Numbered from the stretch's first letter, positions 1 to 7,488 are shown. The stretch: DNA of 64,000 nucleotides from Melioribacteraceae bacterium (GCA_016927595.1 JAFGMI010000021.1:40996-104995); one strand, 5' to 3'. The notes: generated by a model not told the origin, from the letters alone. Made by a program: numbers and translations.

Positions 1-170
1 ATTTTTTCAAGCGACAATCTTTTTACAGTTCTTATCGGATGTTCACCATCCAGTATCTCTTCCTTCAATTCCACATGGAAAGAATTAAATTTCAGATTTA
101 ATTGTTTAAGAAGTTTTCTCCGGCGCGGTGATTTAGAAGCTAAATAGAGTGGCACACTAAGTACAATCAT
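1..170 (-). CDS. maf: Maf family nucleotide pyrophosphatase (partial, C-terminus off the window)
   Basis: Reading the minus strand from the ATG at 170 gives 56 codons that run off the left edge of the window. The N-terminus contains the Maf signature LASKSPRRRKLL at about residues 10-21. This is the substrate-binding loop of house-cleaning pyrophosphatases that hydrolyse non-canonical or modified nucleoside triphosphates to monophosphates in the cytoplasm. It lies 28 bp downstream of the FN3-like secreted protein on the same strand and may share its transcript. There is no good Shine-Dalgarno sequence before the ATG. The family call is firm from the motif; the rest of the protein, including the catalytic aspartate, cannot be seen. 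Confidence 0.85.
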   Translation of the reverse strand, partial: MIVLSVPLYLASKSPRRRKLLKQLNLKFNSFHVELKEEILDGEHPIRTVKRLSLEK

Positions 171-198
171 AAAAAATCAGGAAAAGCTGAAGGATGGA

Positions 199-603
199 TT
201 ATCTAAACAACGCTTTAATACTACCCCAGGTTCTTTTAACGGTTGTAGTAGTAGAGTGAACAACCTGTATATCGTTTGAATAAGTCGGTTGCGAACCGTC
301 GTTATTAACTATTTTAATTCTATATGTATAGAGCTGGTCGTTGGATTTGAAAACATTTTCATCAATATATTCATAATTCTGATCCTGGCGCGTATTAACC
401 GTAGCAATCTCGATAAAGTCGTCATTGTTTACACTTTTTCTTTCAATAACAAAATGTTTAACGTTTACTTCAACTCCGGTTTGCCATCGAATAATTATAT
501 TTCCTCCGGAACTTTCTGCGGTGGGTGCAGTCGGGAATGTAGCATATCCATATAAAATTGTTACTGCCGCAAGTAGAAGAATTGTAAAAAAAGTTCTTTT
601 CAT
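199..603 (-). CDS. small secreted FN3-like domain protein
   Basis: This 134-residue protein starts with a signal peptide (MKRT then a hydrophobic stretch to about residue 21). One beta-sandwich-like domain follows at about residues 25-118, with the pattern seen in fibronectin type III and related domains of Bacteroidota surface proteins: FVIERKS, then YEYIDENV, then YTYRIKIVNNDG. The short C-terminal tail is basic and threonine-rich (STTTTVKRTWG). It lacks the type IX secretion C-terminal domain and any catalytic motif. It probably sits in the periplasm or at the surface as a small adhesion or scaffold domain. The gene is 28 bp upstream of maf on the same strand. The domain class is inferred from pattern only and the function is unknown. 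Confidence 0.6.
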   Translation of the reverse strand: MKRTFFTILLLAAVTILYGYATFPTAPTAESSGGNIIIRWQTGVEVNVKHFVIERKSVNNDDFIEIATVNTRQDQNYEYIDENVFKSNDQLYTYRIKIVNNDGSQPTYSNDIQVVHSTTTTVKRTWGSIKALFR

Positions 604-664
604 GGCAAAAATATATTTTTTCTGGACATAATAGTCAAGTAAATAATTATTGAAAAATAATTTA

Positions 665-2026
665 CTAGGAGGAACTATCGCCTTTTTTATACTGCCAGCT
701 GCCGTATTTGAACTTTAGAAACATCATCAGCGAATAGATTATTACATAAAACGGTAAAGCCGCCCATGCTCCCAGCAATCCGAAATCGAAAACAATACCG
801 AGTAAATATGCTGCCGGTAAAAAAATTATCCAATTAGCGACGATATCCGACATCATTACAAAAAAAGATTCACCAACTGCTTGTAATGAATTTGCCAGTA
901 CGACACCGATGGCATAAAAAACCTGTCCGAACCCTGCAATACGCAAAGCTGGTACTGCAGCATCAATAACCTGCTGATCCTCGGTTATTAATATTAAAAT
1001 CAACTGCGGAACTGCAATAAATATTATTCCAATCAGCAATGTATAAGCTGATGCAATTTTACTCGTTTTAAAACCATAAAATTTGGCTTTCTTAATATCT
1101 CTGCTTCCATATGAAGTACCTACAAGCGTCTGAACAGCAATACCAAATCCAAAACAGGGCATCATAGAAAATAGTAATGCTGAAATAATTACCTGACTGA
1201 CAGCCTGTTCCAAAGTACCGATTATTCCAGTTATTGCTACAAAAATTAAAAAACCAATTAGTATAAACACATTCTGAAATGAAACCGGCAGTGAAATTCT
1301 GATAATTCTTTCGGCAAGTTCTCTGCTGAAATGAAAAAAATTATAATAGAGGTATTTTTTTCTGTAATCCGATAATAAAGCAACGGAAATATAAAACAGA
1401 ACATCGCACATAGTTGCAAGAGTTGAACCGATTCCGGCACCAGCCAGACCCATTCCTTTTAATCCGAAAGCGCCGAATATGAAAATATAATTAAAAATAA
1501 TATTCAAAAAATTTACCAGTATTCCGGAATACATGAATATTTTAGTTTTCCCAATACCAAAGAAAAACCCTCTGTATGCGACTGAAATCAGAAAGAAAGG
1601 TATACCCATGAAACGGAAATGCAGATAATCTCCGGCGAGTATTCCCACGACCGGATCTTTGCTGAAAAAATCAGCGATCTGATATGAAAAAAAAACACCT
1701 GTAGAAGCAACGATACCACCTATCAGTATTGATATTACTAAAGATGTATTCAATACTTCGCCGCATTTGCGGTAGTTTCCCGATCCGTAATTCCTGGCTA
1801 CCAGTACGTGCGTTCCGGTTGCAAGGCTCGAAAAAAAACTAATAAGTGCCCAGGTAGCCAGCACGCCGACACCCATGGCAGCGAGCGCATATGTTGCAGT
1901 TTCAAGGCGTCCTATCATCGCAGTATCCACAAGAGAAACTATCATCTGCGTTGATAACCCCGCAATCGCCGGTAATGCAAGCCTCAGTATTTTACGGTAT
2001 TCGATTATTAATTCGGATTTAGTCAT
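665..2026 (-). CDS. MATE family multidrug/Na+-coupled exporter
   Basis: This 453-residue integral membrane protein has about twelve hydrophobic segments and the typical MATE opening: a short cytoplasmic N-terminus, then LALPAIAGLSTQMIVSLVDTA and MIGRLE. The two homologous halves each carry a repeat of this kind (second half from about residue 240, ISLPVSFQNVFILIGFL). MATE proteins export cationic drugs, metabolites or pathway intermediates using Na+ or H+ gradients. The length is normal for the family. The gene is divergent from the double-HTH regulator starting at 2254, across a 227-bp intergenic stretch, so that regulator is a natural candidate to control it. The substrate cannot be read from sequence. 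DinF-like or NorM-like subfamilies are equally possible. Confidence 0.9.
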   Translation of the reverse strand: MTKSELIIEYRKILRLALPAIAGLSTQMIVSLVDTAMIGRLETATYALAAMGVGVLATWALISFFSSLATGTHVLVARNYGSGNYRKCGEVLNTSLVISILIGGIVASTGVFFSYQIADFFSKDPVVGILAGDYLHFRFMGIPFFLISVAYRGFFFGIGKTKIFMYSGILVNFLNIIFNYIFIFGAFGLKGMGLAGAGIGSTLATMCDVLFYISVALLSDYRKKYLYYNFFHFSRELAERIIRISLPVSFQNVFILIGFLIFVAITGIIGTLEQAVSQVIISALLFSMMPCFGFGIAVQTLVGTSYGSRDIKKAKFYGFKTSKIASAYTLLIGIIFIAVPQLILILITEDQQVIDAAVPALRIAGFGQVFYAIGVVLANSLQAVGESFFVMMSDIVANWIIFLPAAYLLGIVFDFGLLGAWAALPFYVIIYSLMMFLKFKYGSWQYKKGDSSS

Positions 2027-2069
2027 TAAATCTAAAGGGAAAGCGATATTAAACTAATTACTAGTCCGC

Positions 2070-2101
2070 AAAAAATAGTTAAAAACAAATTCTGATTCCA
2101 A
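2070..2101 (-). promoter_or_regulatory. candidate promoter of the MATE exporter
   Basis: On the minus strand, TTG (2101-2099) is followed after 21 nt by TATTTTTT (2077-2070). This is close to the Bacteroidota-type TTG-N20-TAnnTTTG layout seen elsewhere in the window. The MATE start codon is 43 bp further on. A nearby inverted pair, CAAATA (2099-2104) and TATTTG (2113-2118), overlaps the -33 region. Confidence 0.3.
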
Positions 2102-2253
2102 ATATATTTTAGTATTTGAAGTATTGCTAAATCCGGCTAAACCATTGTAATAAAAGATATTTTGATTATATCTAATTATACAATTTATTTATTGCTTCAT
2201 TTTTATTATTTTTTCCATCATATTATTGCTTAACCATCTGAGGAAATACTTTC

Positions 2254-2823
2254 ATGACAAAGCAAGAAGAAATCAAATTCTTACTCACAACATACGGAAT
2301 TAAACAAAGTTGGGTAGCAGAAAAAATAGGTATTAAAAACCAGACACTCACATTTCTGCTCAATGACATCGAAAAATTCGACGATGAGCTTTATGGAACG
2401 ATAAAGGAATTAATTGACAAGTATCAGTATGATTTAGGTTTCGACGATCATGATAAGACAACGGAAGAATTGGAACTTTTTGATGAAAATCAATTGAAAA
2501 AAGGAATCGGCAACAGGATTAGAATATTTGCAAAGAGAAAATACAGCACTTTGAAAAAACTTGCTGAAGCAATGGATATATCGCCCCAGCAGTTACAGCA
2601 GTATATAAGCGGTAACCGTGAGCCGGGTTCAAGAATATTAATTAAATTTATGAGACTCGGGTGCGATATAAACTGGTTATTAGGCGGTTCTGAAAGTATT
2701 GAGTCCTACAGGATATACAAACTTGAAAATGAGATCAGGAAATTACAAATAGCGTTATCCCAGATCGAGAGTATCTCATCAGGTTCTATCCATCCTCATC
2801 ATAAGGAGCAAAGTGGTGGATAA
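2254..2823 (+). CDS. tandem helix-turn-helix transcriptional regulator with coiled-coil tail
   Basis: This 189-residue protein carries two separate helix-turn-helix segments. The first is at residues 1-55 (WVAEKIGIKNQTLTFLLND). The second is a Cro/CI-like XRE domain at about 84-143 (LAEAMDISPQQLQQYISGNR, then INWLLGG). A helix likely to form a coiled coil spans about 150-175, before a histidine- and glycine-containing tail. The INWLLGG ending is typical of CI-like and BldD-like XRE regulators. GAGG lies upstream of the ATG. The gene is divergent from the MATE exporter and overlaps a 31-codon membrane microprotein at its 3' end. No phage genes are near, so a chromosomal regulator is more likely than a prophage repressor. 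Its ligand and targets are unknown. Confidence 0.75.
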   Translation: MTKQEEIKFLLTTYGIKQSWVAEKIGIKNQTLTFLLNDIEKFDDELYGTIKELIDKYQYDLGFDDHDKTTEELELFDENQLKKGIGNRIRIFAKRKYSTLKKLAEAMDISPQQLQQYISGNREPGSRILIKFMRLGCDINWLLGGSESIESYRIYKLENEIRKLQIALSQIESISSGSIHPHHKEQSGG

Positions 2824-2911
2824 AAAAAACAATGCCTTCGATAACCGGGTTATGATAATATCTGTAGTAATTTTAATAATACTAACAGCAATAGTAAACC
2901 TGATTATCTGA
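2816..2911 (+). CDS. candidate 31-residue single-pass membrane microprotein
   Basis: A GTG at 2816 overlaps the last codons of the double-HTH gene (stop at 2821-2823) and opens a 31-codon frame. It has a polar N-terminus (VDKKNNAFDNR) followed by one uninterrupted hydrophobic segment, VMIISVVILIILTAIVNLII. A good Shine-Dalgarno sequence, AAGGAG at 2803-2808, lies 7 nt upstream inside the HTH gene. An adjacent in-frame GTG at 2813 is an alternative start. The overlap plus the ribosome-binding site suggests translational coupling with the regulator. A short chance frame can look like this, so the call rests on the combination of RBS, spacing and transmembrane segment. Confidence 0.45.
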   Translation: MDKKNNAFDNRVMIISVVILIILTAIVNLII

Positions 2912-3065
2912 ACATAATTCATGTGTTTAAAAAATCTCATTCCATGTTCATAATTCCCGAAGCATTTCAATCCCGTGTTTAAACCGAAAAAGTGTTGGCT
3001 ATAAACTTAAATATTAAGTCGGCTGATAATAGGATTTAGTGAATCTTCTGATATGGTTGTTAAAG

Positions 3066-3590
3066 TCAGTTGATAACTTCTATGATTGTATTTTTTTCTG
3101 TGATCTCTGCTCTTATCCTGACGAAATTTTTACCATCATCCCCGGTTTCAATTCCCTGAGCAGCAACAATAATCCTTTTCGGTTCCATCGTAAAATTAAA
3201 TGTACCCTGTTGTGTGCTTATAATTATTCCCGATTGTTCACTGTCGCCGTTTTTCTTTTTTAATAATCCCTTCGCTTTCCCTCCCGATTTTTCCAGACCC
3301 TTGCCTTTTGATTTTGTTGTATCCTCCTTTTCTTCGTCTGAAGATATATCCTCGGAGGTATACAATGCTGAATGCGGTTCCCAGCCTATAAATGAACCGC
3401 CGCCGCCGTTCTGTTCGACAGGCTTTTTATAATATGCAATTGCCATATCGGAAAATAAATAAATTTTATTGGTAAGATAATCTCTGTTGGCTTGTGCTGC
3501 TGAAGTTACAAAAATATCTATTGCTACGAAGATAGCAATTCCGACAAGTATAATCCCCAGAGTTATTAAAAGCAGTTGTTGTTGACCCAC
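3066..3590 (-). CDS. membrane-anchored pilin-like protein with charged low-complexity linker
   Basis: This 174-residue protein starts at a GTG (MGQQQLLLITLG). A single hydrophobic helix covers about residues 6-28. A region follows that resembles pilin-like proteins of this bacterial group (ANRDYLTNKIYLFSDMAIAYYKKP, then a GGGGSF run). A highly charged, lysine- and glutamate-rich linker spans about 80-120, and a C-terminal beta-rich part follows (GIIISTQQGTFNFTMEP). The N-terminal helix resembles type IV pilin-like anchors but lacks the prepilin FTLIE sequence with glutamate at position 5. Both neighbouring intergenic regions are empty of genes, so it appears to be transcribed alone. I recognise the general architecture but not a named family, and its partner or assembly machinery is not in the window. 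Confidence 0.5.
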   Translation of the reverse strand: MGQQQLLLITLGIILVGIAIFVAIDIFVTSAAQANRDYLTNKIYLFSDMAIAYYKKPVEQNGGGGSFIGWEPHSALYTSEDISSDEEKEDTTKSKGKGLEKSGGKAKGLLKKKNGDSEQSGIIISTQQGTFNFTMEPKRIIVAAQGIETGDDGKNFVRIRAEITEKNTIIEVIN

Positions 3591-3978
3591 AGTAGCTCCC
3601 CAGCTGTTCGGTCTTTTAATTAGTTGAAACTGATACTGAATATCTAATTACTATATTCAACTTCAATAATTAGTTGATTGTAATTGTCTTTTTGCCCGAT
3701 TACGCTGGTAAATATATCAAAATAATACCTTCGAAACTACTGAAATTAAACGGAGGAATTGAATAGTTGACTAGCGAATCTGAGCTGAATTTTTGCTTTT
3801 CATTTTCAATATGATGTTAAAAATTTAATTATTGTCTGGTAATTGATCAGGGTATGCTTCAGGTTTACAGTTATTCTCTTTTCCTGTATTCACAACCGTA
3901 GTTCCGAGCGATGTGAGTGTTTTGTCTTCGGACTTCGCCGTGATAGGCTTCGTTCCTCTTAAACGGAACGAAGCCTTG
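3591..3978. other. 388-bp intergenic region, non-coding
   Basis: No coding frame of credible length lies between the pilin-like gene and tRNA-Ala. The stretch holds AT-rich sequence with nested weak inverted repeats near 3620-3665 (for example AGTTGAA with TTCAACT, and GAATAT with ATATTC). The strong hairpin annotated separately is at 3945-3976. Confidence 0.6.
3945..3976 (-). terminator. strong hairpin immediately 3' of tRNA-Ala
   Basis: AGGCTTCGTTCC (3945-3956) and GGAACGAAGCCT (3965-3976) form a perfect 12-bp stem with an 8-nt loop. On the tRNA strand it starts 3 nt after the tRNA ends. It has no T-run on either side. It is therefore either a terminator lacking a U-tract or a 3' processing/stability hairpin of the tRNA precursor. 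Confidence 0.5.
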
Positions 3979-4051
3979 TGGAGCTAAGCGGGTTCGAACC
4001 GCTGACCTTTTGACTGCCAGTCAAACGCTCTCCCAACTGAGCTATAGCCCC
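3979..4051 (-). tRNA. tRNA-Ala (anticodon GGC)
   Basis: The minus strand folds as a complete 73-nt cloverleaf. The acceptor stem is GGGGCTA with TAGCTCC, the D-arm AGCTC..GAGC, the anticodon stem TTTGA/TCAAA around loop CTGGCAG (anticodon GGC), and the T-arm AGCGG-TTCGAAC-CCGCT. The third acceptor pair is G-U, the classic identity element recognised by alanyl-tRNA synthetase, and the discriminator is A. CCA is not encoded; the genomic sequence after the discriminator is CAA, so the end is added by nucleotidyltransferase. Confidence 0.96.
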
Positions 4052-4072
4052 GTATCAATAAAATTAACGGTG

Positions 4073-4103
4073 TAAAAGTAATTAAGTTATATTGTTTTGT
4101 CAA
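4073..4103 (-). promoter_or_regulatory. candidate promoter of tRNA-Ala
   Basis: On the minus strand, TTG (4103-4101, within TTGACA) is followed after exactly 20 nt by TACTTTTA (4080-4073), 22 bp before the tRNA. The layout matches the TTG-N20-TAnnTTTG pattern with one mismatch and also fits a sigma-70 reading (TTGACA-N17-TACTTT). It abuts the 3' end of the PhoD gene. Confidence 0.5.
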
Positions 4104-5435
4104 TTATTCCTTCTGTCTCAATTCGTTTTCATGTAATGATATTGTATAGTGTACTTCTCCGGACTTTTTAATTATACTCATTGTTAATTTACGGTTTTTC
4201 CGCTCACCTGTTACTTCAATGAATCCGAAGTTTCTATCAGGCAGCAGACTTTCTTCAATCCTGGCTGAATTCGGATATACTCTTGAAGATGGACCTGCAG
4301 TAAGCGGGGATATTGTAAATTCATACAGAGGGTATGTCCCTTGTCTTTCTAATTTTGTAACCTCCGATCTGTGCACATCACCTGTAAGAAATATAACTCC
4401 TGGTATTTTTTCTGTTGTAATTAAATCAATAATTCTCTTTCTCTCCGATGGGTAAGCAGAATGATTTTCCCCGCCAGGATCCGGATTTAGAAATTGCGTC
4501 CCTATTACGACAAACTTAAACGGTGCAAAGCTTGAAGTCAAAGCATCCATTAACCAATCTACCTGATGCACACCTAAAATTTCGCGTTCAGTACTCTCCC
4601 TGTTTTCAGGGCTCCTGTAATACCTGTCATCCATCAGGAAGAAATCCAGATCTCCCCACTGGAACTGAGTAGTAACACCGGGTTTTCCCATAACACCGAA
4701 GGATGGATTAGCCCAGAATAATTTAAACACTTCAAGTGTTGTTGCCTTATTCCAGAAACTGCGGTCGCTGTTATTCGGTCCGAAGTCGTGATCATCCCAT
4801 GTAGCATAGTGGTGAGTATTTGCAAGCAACTTTTGAAGCTCATCAGTACTTCTGGTGTGAGTGTATCTTTTCAGTATCGAGGATCTTGCAGACCAGTCAG
4901 CCTCCCGCAAATAAACATTATCACCCATCCAGATCATGAACTCAGGCTTACCTGAATAAACATGCTCAAGAATTTCATACTCACCGCCGTAAGGTTTACC
5001 TGGTCTGTCGTATTCATCTTCATTAATGTACAAACAGCTGGCAAAAGCAAATTTGATACCTGGAGGATTTTTTCGCCACTGCCACAATTCCTGTGTCTTA
5101 AATTTTGTCGGGTAACCGAATTCCAGTAAATGATCGTTTATATAAACCGAGTAATTGTATTCTTTGCCTGGTTCCAACTGATCTGCAATTAATTTCGCAG
5201 TGAAAGCATCAACTTTTTTGGTATTTACTACATCTGTAGAATACTTAATGGCATGATTAAATTTATCCCAGTATTCAATTCTTACTGATGCCGGCGCCGT
5301 TGTCTGAATCCATATACTCACCTCACGCATCGTTGAATATCCCAGCATCGGACCTGACTGCAGCAGGCTGTTTTGAGCTTTAGTGTTAATTATTGTGACG
5401 AATACAATTACTGTAAGAAGTATTTTATACCTCAA
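4104..5435 (-). CDS. phoD: secreted PhoD-like alkaline phosphatase/phosphodiesterase
   Basis: This 443-residue protein starts at a TTG preceded by AGAGGTG at 5-nt spacing. It has a signal peptide ending near residue 20 and an N-terminal FN3-like PhoD domain (about 21-115). A metallophosphoesterase domain follows, with FASC, MIWMGDNVY, YATWDDHDFGPNN and FLTGDVHRSE supplying the aspartate, asparagine and histidine metal ligands. PhoD enzymes use Ca2+/Fe3+ to cleave phosphate mono- and diesters outside the cytoplasm during phosphate acquisition. The length and motif order are normal. It is divergent from the heme lipoprotein across 96 bp. No Pho box was recognised upstream. Confidence 0.85.
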   Translation of the reverse strand: MRYKILLTVIVFVTIINTKAQNSLLQSGPMLGYSTMREVSIWIQTTAPASVRIEYWDKFNHAIKYSTDVVNTKKVDAFTAKLIADQLEPGKEYNYSVYINDHLLEFGYPTKFKTQELWQWRKNPPGIKFAFASCLYINEDEYDRPGKPYGGEYEILEHVYSGKPEFMIWMGDNVYLREADWSARSSILKRYTHTRSTDELQKLLANTHHYATWDDHDFGPNNSDRSFWNKATTLEVFKLFWANPSFGVMGKPGVTTQFQWGDLDFFLMDDRYYRSPENRESTEREILGVHQVDWLMDALTSSFAPFKFVVIGTQFLNPDPGGENHSAYPSERKRIIDLITTEKIPGVIFLTGDVHRSEVTKLERQGTYPLYEFTISPLTAGPSSRVYPNSARIEESLLPDRNFGFIEVTGERKNRKLTMSIIKKSGEVHYTISLHENELRQKE

Positions 5436-5465
5436 TTTTCACCTCTTATCGCTTTAATATTTTTA

Positions 5466-5495
5466 TAATTTTATCACTAAATTAAGAAAGTGCAA
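5466..5495 (-). promoter_or_regulatory. candidate promoter of the PhoD gene
   Basis: On the minus strand, TTGCAC (5495-5490) and TAAAAT (5473-5468) are separated by 16 nt. This is a fair sigma-70-like arrangement (TTG-N19-TA in the other notation), 30 bp before the PhoD start codon. Confidence 0.35.
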
Positions 5496-5531
5496 ATTAG
5501 CTATTCCACTGTAAACAATATAATAATTGAA

Positions 5532-5939
5532 ATGAGAAAATCTTATTTAATTTTGTTGAGTATACTTTTATCGGTCACTATTTTCAACTCTTGCGACGAT
5601 ACTGTAACCGGTAATGATATTGATAATAGATTAATCCCCGATAAAGACGTAAGTTTCCAGACACATCTCCTCCCTGTTTTTAATGCTAAGTGCAGTACCA
5701 GCGGATGTCATGATAACGTTTCGATGGCTGGAGGCTACTCGATGGTTTCGTGGTCATCAGTCGTGGAGCCTGGAATCGTGAATCCCTTCAGCGCTGAAAC
5801 AAGCATTATTATCTGGCGGATTGATCCCAGATACGGATTCGATCCAATGCCGCCGCTTGGACAGCCGGTTACACCCATGACGGAAGATCAGATTCAGGGT
5901 GTTGTTACATGGATAAACGAAGGCGCAAAAAACAACTAG
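5532..5939 (+). CDS. heme-binding-type lipoprotein with CX4CH motif
   Basis: The ATG at 5532 is preferred over an upstream in-frame ATG at 5490 because it puts the lipoprotein signal at the N-terminus: MRKSYLILLSILLSVTIFNSC, with the lipobox cysteine at residue 21. The mature 135-residue product has a single non-canonical heme motif, CSTSGCH, near the middle. The C-terminal part is typical of small cytochrome-like domains in this phylum (MPP, then GVVTWINEGAKNN). The methionine of MPP is a candidate distal heme ligand. It would act at the inner face of a membrane in electron transfer or heme/ligand binding. The partner oxidoreductase is not in the window. The DUF123 gene begins 18 bp downstream. 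Confidence 0.65.
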   Translation: MRKSYLILLSILLSVTIFNSCDDTVTGNDIDNRLIPDKDVSFQTHLLPVFNAKCSTSGCHDNVSMAGGYSMVSWSSVVEPGIVNPFSAETSIIIWRIDPRYGFDPMPPLGQPVTPMTEDQIQGVVTWINEGAKNN

Positions 5940-5957
5940 ATTTTAACCAATAAATAA

Positions 5958-6443
5958 ATGAAAAACATTTCTTCAGACGATCTTGATGAAATTAAGAGCG
6001 GTGTATACCTTCTTGAAATTTTTGCTGAAAAACAATTTAAGATCAACGTGAAAAAGTTTAATAAAATTATATTCCCCGCAGGTTATTATTATTACGCAGG
6101 ATCTGCTCAGAAAAGTCTGGACAAACGTATTAAAAGGCACTTCAGACAAGCTAAAAATTTACATTGGCACATTGATCATATAACGACAAAAAAAGAGATC
6201 CAAATTCAATGCGTAATAATCTTTCCCGGCTATACTAAAGAAACCGAATCTCGCCTGGCAAATTCTTTAGAAGGAATAGCGGGTATAAAAATTACTGCAC
6301 ATGGATTCGGAAACTCTGATACGAAAGATACCAAGACTCATCTGTTTCATTCAAAGCGCAGATTAAATCACAGCCATTTTTCAGACCGGTACCATTCAAC
6401 CGTGCGTTTCATACCATCCTCCAGCGAAAATTCCGGAGTATAG
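5958..6443 (+). CDS. DUF123 / GIY-YIG-like (Uri superfamily) nuclease-type protein
   Basis: This 161-residue protein has the DUF123 hallmarks: SGVYLLEI near residue 15, FPAGYYYYAGSA near 40, an RIKRHFR segment, then HWHIDHI. The C-terminal HGFGNSDTKDTKTHLFH matches the conserved FGSSDC.SHLF end of the family, although both cysteines usually seen there are replaced. DUF123 resembles GIY-YIG nucleases, but its biochemical role is unsettled. The last 25 codons run past the normal end of the family and overlap the 3' end of the convergent SDR gene by 76 bp. The tail is probably a loosely constrained extension. It follows the heme lipoprotein by 18 bp and may share its transcript. Confidence 0.75.
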   Translation: MKNISSDDLDEIKSGVYLLEIFAEKQFKINVKKFNKIIFPAGYYYYAGSAQKSLDKRIKRHFRQAKNLHWHIDHITTKKEIQIQCVIIFPGYTKETESRLANSLEGIAGIKITAHGFGNSDTKDTKTHLFHSKRRLNHSHFSDRYHSTVRFIPSSSENSGV

Positions 6444-7360
6444 CCCAGTTCTTTTTCAGCCTTTGTTATATCGCACGTCCAGTACCTCTGCACAAAATCC
6501 CTTGCCTTTTCTATATTAAACGTTGCCGCTTTTGAACTGAATAATGAAAACAATTCTGCAAAAAACGCAACTGTATAGACTAAGAAATGAGGGAATCTGA
6601 GTGTAACCGCTTTCTTGCCCATAGCTGCTGATATAGCTTTACTGATACGATGCCATGTATAATACTCTTTCGAACTGATAAAGTAAGTCTGCGATTCTGC
6701 ATTTTCTTTTGTGGCTGCCAGGTACATACCGTTAGCAAGATCTTTTACATAAATTATACTTACTTTTTTTTCATCGAATCCCACCATAGTCATCAGTCCG
6801 TTTTTGTAGGTCTTAAGAACCAAATAAATTTCCGTATCACGTTCTCCGTAAACAGCAGGTGCTCTTATTATTGTGATTGGTATTTTATCCATAAAACTTT
6901 GTGCAAGTCTTTCCTGAGCTAATTTACTTTTGCCGTATCTGGTTATTGGTCGTGGTTCTGTCTCCTCATTATTGGCAAGATCTGATTTGCTTGGTCCCGA
7001 TGCCGTTTGGCTGCTTACAATCAGCACTCTCTTAATACCCGGATTAACCTTCACAACTGTTCCGAGAAGATTTTTTGTAGTTTCAACATTACCTCTTAAA
7101 TAGTCCTCGTTCCGTTTTGCTTTTACTACTCCAGCAATATGGAATAAATAATCCGCATCTTTGAGCACGTCTTCAAGCGCATGCGTATCAAAGAGTCCGC
7201 ATTTAATTATCTCCACAGGTTTATTTTCGAGCCATCTGAGATTACTGCTCTCCCTAACAATACATTTAACAATATGACCTTTCTCAATTAGGAGGTCTAC
7301 CATATGGCTTCCTACAAAACCGGAGCCGCCAGTTACAACAGATATAGTTTTACTTTCCAT
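6368..7360 (-). CDS. extended SDR / NAD-dependent epimerase-dehydratase, candidate ceramide reductase (CerR-like)
   Basis: The start is set at the ATG at 7360, which puts the Rossmann motif at the N-terminus (MESKTISVVTGGSGFVGSHM). An upstream in-frame ATG at 7438 would add 26 unconserved residues. The 330-residue protein has GGSGFVGSH for NAD(P) binding and the catalytic YGKSK (Y-x3-K), with substrate-side sequences like dihydroflavonol/3-beta-HSD-type reductases. It is divergent from the serine palmitoyltransferase-like gene across 128 bp. In characterised bacterial ceramide loci an enzyme of this class (CerR) reduces the 3-keto group of the ceramide intermediate, and that context drives the functional suggestion. 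By sequence alone it is only an extended SDR. Confidence 0.65.
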   Translation of the reverse strand: MESKTISVVTGGSGFVGSHMVDLLIEKGHIVKCIVRESSNLRWLENKPVEIIKCGLFDTHALEDVLKDADYLFHIAGVVKAKRNEDYLRGNVETTKNLLGTVVKVNPGIKRVLIVSSQTASGPSKSDLANNEETEPRPITRYGKSKLAQERLAQSFMDKIPITIIRAPAVYGERDTEIYLVLKTYKNGLMTMVGFDEKKVSIIYVKDLANGMYLAATKENAESQTYFISSKEYYTWHRISKAISAAMGKKAVTLRFPHFLVYTVAFFAELFSLFSSKAATFNIEKARDFVQRYWTCDITKAEKELGYTPEFSLEDGMKRTVEWYRSEKWL

Positions 7361-7385
7361 AAGATTATATAAATTATTGTTATGA

Positions 7386-7416
7386 TTGATTTTATAGAGA
7401 TTAAATAATAATTTTG
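7386..7416 (+). promoter_or_regulatory. candidate promoter of the serine palmitoyltransferase gene
   Basis: TTG (7386-7388) is followed after exactly 20 nt by TAATTTTG (7409-7416), a full match to the TAnnTTTG element of Bacteroidota promoters. The predicted leader is about 65 nt. A second TATTTTTG at 7426-7433 lacks a -33 partner. Confidence 0.5.
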
Positions 7417-7488
7417 CCTGATTCTTATTTTTGAACAATCACAAAATAATAAAATTACCTCACTAAATTATAATTCCAGGAGGACTAA

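Noticed and set aside
2254..2823. Prophage CI-type repressor
   Set aside because: The HTH resembles CI, but no integrase, structural or lysis gene is present anywhere in the window.
3945..4051. Integration (attachment) site at tRNA-Ala
   Set aside because: No repeat of the tRNA 3' end was found in the window and no integrase is nearby; the adjacent hairpin is self-complementary and not a copy of the tRNA.
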